A DNA stretch of 8,906 nucleotides from Syntrophobacterales bacterium (GTDB lineage Bacteria > Desulfobacterota > Desulfobaccia > Desulfobaccales > 0-14-0-80-60-11): assembly GCA_020052215.1 (NCBI GenBank), contig JAGVPN010000100.1:1-8906 (forward strand), written 5' to 3'. Below the pieces are notes generated by a model. The model was not told where the DNA came from. It ran no database searches and saw only the letters and a program-made list of their open reading frames with translations. Each line of letters opens with the position of its first letter. Within the stretch, counting starts at the first letter, position 1. Positions 3,121-8,906 of this stretch are shown here, in pieces. A program made the position numbers and the translations under genes.

Positions 3121-5637
3121 TTACTCGGTATAACCTTTCAAGATCTTGGGAATATTATCCGGGGACAAGCGGCCGAAGGTGTCCTCGTTGATGCGGACGG
3201 CCGGGGCCAGGGCGCAGCAGCCGATGCAGCGCACCGGCTCCAGGGAGAACAGCATGTCCTCGGTGGTTTGACCGGATTTAATCTTCAACTCTCTTTCCAA
3301 ACGCTCCAAGAGCCGGGGAGAGCCTTTGACAAAGCAGCCGGTGCCCAGGCAGACACTGACGATGTATTTGCCTCGGGGGACCAGGCTGAAGGCATTGTAA
3401 AAGGTGGCAACCCGCAGGATCTCGGCCAGGGGCAGGTGCAGTTCGTCCGCCACCTGCTCCAGCGCCGGCCGGGGCAAAAAGTTGAAGGTGCGATTGATGC
3501 CCAGCAAAACGGGCAGCATATTGCCGCGCTCATCCCGATATTTATTTAAAATGGCGCTCACGGTCGCTTCATCAGCGGGATTGTCATAAGCGCTCCGCTC
3601 CTTCAGCTTCTTAGCCACCACCGCGGTCGGGGCCTTATAGACCGAGACTCCGGATCCTACGCCCGCCAGGCAATCCGAATAACAATTCAAACACCGGGTG
3701 GCTTCCGTCTGGGCCGTTTCCGGCGTAAACCCCGTGGCAATTTCGTCAAAACAGGAGCAGGTATATTCGGGAGGCAAGGTGGGCATCTCGGTCCGAGCAT
3801 GGACCACCCCGCCGATGGGGAAGGCCTTGGGGCGATGATGGCGCTTCCGCCCTTGGTCTCTCGCGGCGCTCAGGTCAAGTTTCCGCAGATAACGATCAAT
3901 GGACTCCGCGGCCTCCTGACCGCCGGCAATGGCGCCAATGGCAATCCACGGTCCGGATTGTAAATCCCCAGCCACGAAGACCCCCGGACGGGAGGTTTCA
4001 TGGGTGATTTTGTCCGCCTCGATGGTGCCCCACTTGGTGAGTTTGAGGCCGGTGCCTTCAAAACACGAAGGCTCGGCGCGCTGGCCGATGGCCGGGATGA
4101 GCATATCCACCGGCAGCTCGAATTCGGAACCGGCCACCGGGACCGGGCGCCGGCGGCCCGAGGCGTCCGGTTCGCCCAGTTCCATGCGCTGGCACTCCAG
4201 GGCACTCACTTTGCCATTGGCGGTTTTAACTGCCACCGGGGCCGTGAGGTAAAGGTTTTCCACGCCTTCGCAAACAGCCTGCTCGATCTCGTGCTCAAAG
4301 GCCGGCATTTCGTCTCTCGTCCGCCGATAGACCAGGGTGACTTTGGAGCCGAGCCGCAAGGCGGTGCAGGCCACGTCAATGGCCACATTGCCGCCGCCGA
4401 TCACCGCCACGTGTTTGCCCAACGTGAAAGGCTCTTTCAGGGTGTGCTTCCGGAGGAAGTCCACTCCTTGCATGACCCCTTCGGCGTCCTCGCCCGGCAC
4501 CCCCAGTTTCATGCCCACGTGGCAGCCGGTCCCCAAAAACACGGCTTTATAGCCGTCGGCCTGGAGGCTGTCCAGAGTGAAGTCCCGCCCGAAGGCCGTG
4601 TTGAGCTTCAGTTCCACCCCTAATTTCAGGATGTTGTCGATCTCCTGGTCCAAGATGTTCTTGGGGAGACGATAGTCCGGGATGCCCACCCTCAACATGC
4701 CCCCCGTTACCGGCAAGGCTTCAAAGATGGTGGACTTGTAGCCCCGGCGGGCCAGCTGGTAGGCGCAGGACAACCCCGCCGGACCGGAGCCGATGATAGC
4801 CACCTTCTCCGGGCGAGCCCCCGCCTTGGGCACCCCCATTTTTTTCCAATCCACCTGGTCGGCGGCAAACCGCTTGAGGTTGCAGATGGCCACGGGCTCA
4901 TCCACGATCTGGCGCCGGCATTCTTCTTCACACGGATGCGGACAGATGCGTCCCAACACCCCGGGCAACGGCAGTTTCTCCATGATGAGATTGACCGCTT
5001 CCTGAGGCTTGCCTTGATTGATTAACTGCACATAGCCCTGGACGTTGATCCCTGCCGGACAGGTCAGGGAACACGGAGCTTGAATCTTGGCCACCTCGTG
5101 GATCCAGGCCGTGGGGCACACAAACCCGCAGGCCCCGCAGGATTGGCACACTTCCGCCTGTTCCCCGAAGGGAGTTAAAACCTCCCGTTTGGAGCCGCGA
5201 CCCACCATGCCGATGACGCCCAACTCCTCAAGTTCAGAGCACACCCGGGTGCAGAGGTCACAGAGGATACATTCGGTATCCCCCAATGGAAAGCTGGGTT
5301 CTGTTACCCCTAAATCCTGAGCGATGGACCGGAGAATGGGCAGGTTTGGACTCCGGGACCACAAAAGATCGATGACCAACCGGCGCGCCCTCAGCACCTT
5401 GGGGGCGTCGGTGACCACCTTGATCCCCTCGGCGACGGGATAAGAGCAGGAGGCGGTAAGGTTGGTGCGGCCACCGCTGGTGACCTCCACCACACAAAGG
5501 CGGCAGCCGCCATACGGCTTGATCGCCTCGTAATAACAGAGGGTGGGAATCTTTATTCCTTCCTGGCGGGCTGCTTGCAGGATCGTGGTGCCCTCAGGAA
5601 CTTCAACCAATTTGTCGTTGATCGTTAGTTTTACCAT
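3121..5637 (-). CDS. Fused iron-sulfur/FAD oxidoreductase: NuoG/HydA-like N-terminus + GltD/NfnL-like core + NuoE-like C-terminus (Stn-type transhydrogenase subunit)
   Basis: This 838-aa cytoplasmic redox protein has three parts. Residues 1-80 are a plant-type [2Fe-2S] domain (C34, C45, C48, C64), followed by two [4Fe-4S] motifs (C123/126/129/133 and C164/167/170/174). Residues about 189-590 resemble GltD/NfnL: six cysteines (C189, C193, C232, C236, C240, C252), FAD motif VAIIGSGPAGLS (279-290), NAD(P) motif VAVIGGGNVAIDVA (410-423), VYRR (436-439) as in NADPH-using relatives, and a second FAD contact GVFVAGD (552-558). Residues about 690-838 are a NuoE-like thioredoxin-fold [2Fe-2S] domain (C763-x4-C768, C804-x3-C808). 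The NuoG His-Cys cluster and any H-cluster or molybdopterin domain are absent. ATG at 5637 has GAGG 6 nt upstream and lies 12 bp after the NuoF-like gene. The inferred role is NADPH/ferredoxin chemistry coupled to NADH through the NuoF-like partner. A formate dehydrogenase or hydrogenase module encoded elsewhere is an alternative. Confidence 0.9.
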   Translation of the reverse strand: MVKLTINDKLVEVPEGTTILQAARQEGIKIPTLCYYEAIKPYGGCRLCVVEVTSGGRTNLTASCSYPVAEGIKVVTDAPKVLRARRLVIDLLWSRSPNLPILRSIAQDLGVTEPSFPLGDTECILCDLCTRVCSELEELGVIGMVGRGSKREVLTPFGEQAEVCQSCGACGFVCPTAWIHEVAKIQAPCSLTCPAGINVQGYVQLINQGKPQEAVNLIMEKLPLPGVLGRICPHPCEEECRRQIVDEPVAICNLKRFAADQVDWKKMGVPKAGARPEKVAIIGSGPAGLSCAYQLARRGYKSTIFEALPVTGGMLRVGIPDYRLPKNILDQEIDNILKLGVELKLNTAFGRDFTLDSLQADGYKAVFLGTGCHVGMKLGVPGEDAEGVMQGVDFLRKHTLKEPFTLGKHVAVIGGGNVAIDVACTALRLGSKVTLVYRRTRDEMPAFEHEIEQAVCEGVENLYLTAPVAVKTANGKVSALECQRMELGEPDASGRRRPVPVAGSEFELPVDMLIPAIGQRAEPSCFEGTGLKLTKWGTIEADKITHETSRPGVFVAGDLQSGPWIAIGAIAGGQEAAESIDRYLRKLDLSAARDQGRKRHHRPKAFPIGGVVHARTEMPTLPPEYTCSCFDEIATGFTPETAQTEATRCLNCYSDCLAGVGSGVSVYKAPTAVVAKKLKERSAYDNPADEATVSAILNKYRDERGNMLPVLLGINRTFNFLPRPALEQVADELHLPLAEILRVATFYNAFSLVPRGKYIVSVCLGTGCFVKGSPRLLERLERELKIKSGQTTEDMLFSLEPVRCIGCCALAPAVRINEDTFGRLSPDNIPKILKGYTE

Positions 5638-5649
5638 TGTATGCCTCGT

Positions 5650-7560
5650 TTATTCGACAATGATGGCGTCAAACTTGCAGCGGTCAAAACAGGATCCGCA
5701 TTTGATGCATTTGTCTTGAAGAATTTTGTGCAGCTCTTTTTTGGCCCCCTCAACGGCTTTAACCGGACACACCAGACGGCAGCGTCCACAGCCGTTGCAT
5801 TTCTCTTCGTCCACCGTAAAGATGATCAGAGGCTTGCAAACCTTGGCTGGACATTTCTTGTGGGTAATGTGGGCCTCGTATTCCTCCCGGAAGTATTTTA
5901 TGGTGGTGAGGACCGGATTGGGGGCGGTCTGCCCCAGCCCACACAAGGAGGACTCCTTGATGGTTTCAGACATCTCAATCAGTTTGTCAATGTCTTCCAG
6001 GGTGCCCTTCCCTGCGGTGATGTCCTCCAGCATTTCCAGGAGGCGCAAGGTCCCTTCCCGGCAAGGGGTGCATTTGCCGCAGGACTCCTCCATGGTGAAG
6101 TCCAAAAAGTATTTGGCCACATTCACCATGCAATCCCGCTCATCCATGACAATCATGCCGCCGGAACCCATGATGGACCCCAAAGCTCCCAGGGATTCAT
6201 ACTCCACCGGGGTATCCAGGAATTTAGCTGGGATGCACCCGCCGGAAGGCCCCCCGGTCTGGACTGCCTTAAAATTCTTTTTGCCCGCAATGCCCCCGCC
6301 GATGTCAAAGATCATTTCCCGCAGGGTGGTGCCCAGAGGGATTTCCACCAGTCCGGCGTCAATTACCTTGCCAACCAGCGCAAAGACCGTGGTGCCCGGG
6401 CTTTTTTCGGTCCCAAAGGAGGTATACCACTTGGCTCCCCGGGCGAGAATGGGGGCCACGTGCGACCAGGTCTTGACGTTATTGATGATCGTAGGTTTTC
6501 CCCAGAGGCCGGATTGGGCCGGGAAGGGGGGACGCTGGCGGGGTTCTCCCACCTTCCCTTCAATGGAGGCGATCAAGGCGGTCTCTTCGCCGCACACAAA
6601 GGCCCCGGCGCCCTCCCGGATTTTAAGCCGGAAGGAAAAATCCGTGCCAAAAATGTTATCTCCCAAGAGTCCGCGGCTTTCGGCTTGCTCAATGGCCTTC
6701 TCTAAACGTTTCAGGGCCAGGGGATATTCGGCCCGGCAGTAAACATAGCCTTCCTTGGCCCCCACGGCATATGCTCCGATGGCCATCCCCTCCACGACGG
6801 CGTGGGGATCGCCTTCCAGGATGCCCCGGTCCATAAAAGCCCCCGGGTCGCCTTCGTCGGCATTACAGATGACGTATTTCATGTCGGCGGCGTTATTATG
6901 GCAGAATTCCCACTTGAGGCCGGTGGGGAAGCCGCCGCCGCCGCGGCCCCTCAGCCCCGAAGCCTTGACCAGGGCAATCACCTCTTTCGGCGTCATCTCC
7001 TTCAAGGCCTTATACAAGGCCTGATAGCCGCCCCGGCCAATAGCTTCCTCGATGCGTTCCGGATTAATGTAACCGCAATTCCGGAGCGCAACCTTCACCT
7101 GTTTTTTGAAAAACGGCACTTCCTCATATTTGGGCACTTCCACCGACAATTCCACCGGATGGGACTCGGCGTAAACCTTAAACTTCCCATCAATGAGCAA
7201 CTCCTCCTGATCAATCCGGCACAGGAGGTTCTCCGGATAGATCTGCTCTTCCTTGATGGCCTCCACCAAGGCCTCCGCCTTCTCCGGCGTCATGGCCTGA
7301 TAAGTTAGGCGCACTCGGTGGGGATAAATTACATCCACCAGGGGCTCCCGCTGGCAAAAACCGATGCAGCCGGTCATTTCCAGCACCACGTCCACCCCCA
7401 GCTCGGCAATTTTCTTGGCCAGGGCCTGGTAAACTTTATCGCCGCCCGCGGAAATGCCGCAGGTGGCCATCCCAACCATGATTTTGATTTTATCGGGGTA
7501 AGTGAGCTTTACCCCCTCCGCTTTGACCGCCTGTAAGTCGTCCAGCGTATTAATCCTCAT
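5650..7560 (-). CDS. nuoF: NuoF/HydB/HndC-type NADH-binding flavoprotein (FMN, iron-sulfur), probable StnB-like subunit
   Basis: This 636-aa subunit should oxidise or reduce NAD(H) at FMN. Residues about 20-110 form a thioredoxin-like [2Fe-2S] domain (C34, C65, C69; the place of a fourth cysteine, C-x4-C, is Gly39). The NuoF core follows: GLRGRGGGGFPTGLKW (202-217) for FMN/NADH, NADEGDPGAFMDR (233-245), GAGAFVCGEETALI (317-330), and the [4Fe-4S] ligands C494, C497, C500 and C540. HITHKKCPAKVC (564-575) is a possible metal site. Two ferredoxin motifs close the protein (C588/591/594/598 and C618/621/624/628). The extra N- and C-terminal domains distinguish it from respiratory complex I NuoF and match HydB/HndC-type bifurcating subunits. 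ATG at 7560 is preceded by AAGGA with a 7-nt spacer. It is the first gene of the operon and must work with the NuoE-like domain of the downstream fusion. No hydrogenase or membrane Nuo genes are nearby. Confidence 0.93.
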   Translation of the reverse strand: MRINTLDDLQAVKAEGVKLTYPDKIKIMVGMATCGISAGGDKVYQALAKKIAELGVDVVLEMTGCIGFCQREPLVDVIYPHRVRLTYQAMTPEKAEALVEAIKEEQIYPENLLCRIDQEELLIDGKFKVYAESHPVELSVEVPKYEEVPFFKKQVKVALRNCGYINPERIEEAIGRGGYQALYKALKEMTPKEVIALVKASGLRGRGGGGFPTGLKWEFCHNNAADMKYVICNADEGDPGAFMDRGILEGDPHAVVEGMAIGAYAVGAKEGYVYCRAEYPLALKRLEKAIEQAESRGLLGDNIFGTDFSFRLKIREGAGAFVCGEETALIASIEGKVGEPRQRPPFPAQSGLWGKPTIINNVKTWSHVAPILARGAKWYTSFGTEKSPGTTVFALVGKVIDAGLVEIPLGTTLREMIFDIGGGIAGKKNFKAVQTGGPSGGCIPAKFLDTPVEYESLGALGSIMGSGGMIVMDERDCMVNVAKYFLDFTMEESCGKCTPCREGTLRLLEMLEDITAGKGTLEDIDKLIEMSETIKESSLCGLGQTAPNPVLTTIKYFREEYEAHITHKKCPAKVCKPLIIFTVDEEKCNGCGRCRLVCPVKAVEGAKKELHKILQDKCIKCGSCFDRCKFDAIIVE

Positions 7561-7891
7561 GATCCAGTCCTTTTTGCCGTTATTTCTTTATTGTGGGTAT
7601 TCGCAATTATCCACCAAACAGGCTGGGCAAAGCCCCGCTTGGTCTTCCCCTCGTTAAAATGCTGCTTTGATCAGAGGCCGCTATGTTCCCCTAACTCGAA
7701 CATACGTGCCTCTCCTCTATCCAGAAAATTTATGGCCGCCGCCGAGGTCTCGCGGATTGGGGCCGGTGAGGCCGCCTTGCCGGGCATGCAACCCAGATGG
7801 GCTGCCGTCATGCACCGGCCGGCTCCATTCTGGACCTTCCTTGGTCATTTTTACATCGTTTGCTTTTTACCACGACCGGAGGGAAAGACGC

Positions 7892-7909
7892 AAGTGATAA
7901 ATATCACAA
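7892..7909 (-). promoter_or_regulatory. Rex- or CRP/FNR-like operator upstream of the nuoF-like operon
   Basis: On the minus strand the site reads TTGTGA-TATTTA-TCACTT, an 18-bp dyad with 8-bp arms (one mismatch) in a local AT-rich patch. It matches TGTGA-N6-TCACA (CRP/FNR) at all but the last base. It matches TTGTGA-N6-TCACAA (Rex, the NADH/NAD+ sensor) at all but the last two. An extended -10-like TGGTAAAAA lies at 7872-7864, which would put the site centre about 40-45 bp upstream of a start near 7857, as in class II activation. The leader would then be about 300 nt long. Promoter placement is speculative. Confidence 0.5.
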
Positions 7910-8027
7910 ATGCAGGTTTTCTATTTTCCGCCTTGAAAAGTTTTTGAAGGCGCCAGCATCTTACCGTTGCGGGCGCAGGTTCAACCACCATGGCCGTTTG
8001 GGGCCAGCCCCAATCAGGAAATTCTTC

Positions 8028-8050
8028 GTAGGGGCGGTGCGCTCACCGCC
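8028..8050. repeat. GTAGGGGCGGTG/CACCGCC hairpin repeat
   Basis: GGCGGTG (8033-8039) pairs with CACCGCC (8044-8050) across CGCT, preceded by GTAGGGG. It belongs to the same family as 2590-2618 and 2985-3008. On the minus strand it lies about 60 bp downstream of the CHAT gene stop and could slow transcription there. No T-run follows, so I do not call it a terminator. Confidence 0.6.
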
Positions 8051-8111
8051 ACGGGTGGACTTTCACGGTAACAGCCGGCTAATGGTTATGTAGGGGTTAG
8101 GTAAGTTTCCC

Positions 8112-8906
8112 TCAACCCTCTCCATGGAGAATGAGGCCGGCCCAGAAATAGGGGTGGGGTTCTTTGGCCCGCACTGCCTGGCGGGCGACCTTTAACGCCT
8201 CAATCTTGGGCTTTCCCTCTTTCAAGGCTTTATAAAACGCCGTATAAAACTTCAGGGATTCCTCCACTGGGATGTTCCACAGGGAGACCATGACGCTGCG
8301 GGCCCCGGCCTGTTGGAAGGCCCGGGCAAAGTTCAGAACCCCTTCTCCCTGCATCACCTGGCCCACCCCGGTCATGCAGGCGGCCAGAGTCACCAGGTCG
8401 GCGTCCAGTTTGAGCTGCAAGACCTTGCTGAAGGTGAGGAAGCCGTTGTCCGGGGCCTTATTGTCAACCTGAGTCAACACCAGGGTCGGCTCCCGGACCC
8501 CGGCCAGGTTGTCCGCCAGAAACCCGTGGGTGCCGAAGAAGAGATAGCGGTACTGATTTAACGGGGTCTGGCGCACTTTAGTTTCCGTGGCCAAGACGTC
8601 CAGGAGCACCTGGGGGGGCTGGGGCTTCTCCTGGAAAAGGGCCGCCAGGTCCGTCACCGTCTGCCGGGTCTGGGGCAGGGGGGAAAATTTCAGTTGGCCG
8701 CCCCGGGAGCCGGTGGCCGCCATGGTGAGGTCCGGTTCCGGCCCCATGTGACGCAACTCCCCCGCCTGCCCCTGTTGCGCTTTATAGGCCTGATACCGGG
8801 GACTGCCCTTCTCATAGATGCAATCGCCCAGGGCGAAGAGGGCCTGGGAGGCCCGGGAGGCCCCCAGATGGCGGTTCAGGGCCAGGATGGCCGCGGACTG
8901 AGAATA
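8112..8906 (-). CDS. CHAT-domain protein (caspase-like peptidase family), 5' end outside the window
   Basis: The reading frame is open from the window edge (8906) to TGA at 8114-8112, giving 264 residues of a longer protein. The TTG at 8756 is not the start, because the upstream 50 codons (including SQALFALGDCIYEKGSPRY) read through and match CHAT sequence. CHAT domains are C-terminal cysteine peptidase-like modules related to separase and caspase, usually behind TPRs or other sensor domains. The dyad is intact: His in YLFFGTHGFL (codon 8526-8528) and Cys in LVTLAACMTG (codon 8376-8378). The family motif GEGVLNFARAFQQAGARSVM, then SLWNIP, follows. The end, HPYFWAGLILHGEG, is the normal C-terminus. 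The N-terminal domain that would define its substrate or trigger is not visible. It may be a stand-alone TPR-CHAT protein; no partner gene follows it. Confidence 0.9.
   Translation of the reverse strand, partial: YSQSAAILALNRHLGASRASQALFALGDCIYEKGSPRYQAYKAQQGQAGELRHMGPEPDLTMAATGSRGGQLKFSPLPQTRQTVTDLAALFQEKPQPPQVLLDVLATETKVRQTPLNQYRYLFFGTHGFLADNLAGVREPTLVLTQVDNKAPDNGFLTFSKVLQLKLDADLVTLAACMTGVGQVMQGEGVLNFARAFQQAGARSVMVSLWNIPVEESLKFYTAFYKALKEGKPKIEALKVARQAVRAKEPHPYFWAGLILHGEG

Larger units (their letters stand above)
7561..8111. other. Gene-free upstream region of the operon
   Basis: These 551 bp separate the tandem minus-strand CHAT and nuoF-like genes. The frames at 7591-7947, 7667-7897 and 7797-8093 (+) show no recognisable protein and have atypical composition. 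The stretch holds the nuoF Shine-Dalgarno (AAGGA, 7572-7568 on the minus strand), an 18-bp palindromic operator-like site at 7892-7909, and a repeat-family hairpin at 8028-8050. From 7575 to 7860 I see nothing identifiable. Confidence 0.7.

Noticed and set aside
2633..3191. Plus-strand frames of 65 and 93 codons
   Set aside because: They consist of dispersed repeats (SQAGAWE-like and CHSERSAASLRI-like peptides) and the MITE-like element; no gene-like features.
3870..4623. Plus-strand 207-codon frame and other frames inside the fusion gene
   Set aside because: They are shadows of the GltD-like region, whose motifs are unambiguous on the minus strand.
3121..5637. NADP-reducing [FeFe] hydrogenase catalytic subunit
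   Set aside because: The N-terminus is HydA-like, but there is no H-cluster domain (no TSCCPxW, MPCxxK or FxExMACxxGCxxGGGQP-type motif); a GltD-like flavin module follows instead.
5641..6742. Long plus-strand open frames (354 and 338 codons) opposite the nuoF-like gene
   Set aside because: They are antisense shadows of a strongly recognisable NuoF sequence in high-GC DNA and show no domain of their own.
5650..7560. Respiratory complex I NuoF
   Set aside because: The extra N-terminal thioredoxin-like and C-terminal double ferredoxin domains, together with the absence of any membrane nuo genes, point to a soluble HydB/HndC/Stn-type complex.
7602..7616. Sigma-54-like GG...GC pair upstream of the nuoF-like gene
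   Set aside because: The spacing between GG and GC is 9 instead of the required 10 bases, and the rest of the consensus is poor.
7965..7992. tRNA-like GGTTCAA followed by ACCACCA
   Set aside because: The flanking bases do not form a T-stem and no cloverleaf can be drawn upstream.
7591..8093. Plus-strand frames of 118, 76 and 98 codons before the CHAT gene end
   Set aside because: No recognisable domain, no good ribosome-binding site, and overlap with the operator-like site and a repeat hairpin.

Overview
The window looks like a piece of chromosome from an anaerobic, fairly GC-rich bacterium. Desulfobacterota (the former Deltaproteobacteria, Desulfobacca/Syntrophobacterales-like) is my best guess. 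The basis is the HydB/HndC-type NuoF protein, the flavin/iron-sulfur fusion partner, and several intergenic palindrome families that I associate with such genomes. This is inference, because no rRNA or other taxonomic marker is present.

Layout. Positions 1-663 (+) hold the C-terminal two thirds of a DinB-type translesion polymerase whose start lies outside the window. Positions 664-1313 hold no gene but are full of palindromic repeats. Positions 1314-2294 (+) encode a membrane-anchored pentapeptide-repeat protein. Positions 2295-3120 are a second gene-free block, a mosaic of at least seven repeat types. It includes a 130-bp MITE-like element with perfect 20-bp terminal inverted repeats and a target duplication, and a palindromic repeat that forms a good intrinsic terminator for the minus-strand operon.

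The core is a two-gene minus-strand operon with a 12-bp gap. The promoter-proximal gene (7560-5650) encodes a 636-aa NuoF/HydB-type NADH-binding flavoprotein. The second gene (5637-3121) encodes an 838-aa fusion: a NuoG/HydA-like N-terminus with [2Fe-2S] and two [4Fe-4S] motifs, a GltD/NfnL-like FAD-NAD(P)H module, and a C-terminal NuoE-like [2Fe-2S] domain. Together they contain the parts expected of an Stn-type (Sporomusa-type Nfn) electron-bifurcating transhydrogenase linking NADH, NADPH and ferredoxin, but packed into two polypeptides, with the NuoE-like subunit fused onto the GltD-like one. An 18-bp TTGTGA-N6-TCACTT palindrome about 330 bp upstream of the operon resembles Rex or CRP/FNR sites.

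Positions 7561-8111 are otherwise gene-free. The window ends in the 3' part of a minus-strand CHAT-domain (caspase-like) protein gene (8906-8112) with its His/Cys dyad intact. Its start is outside the window.
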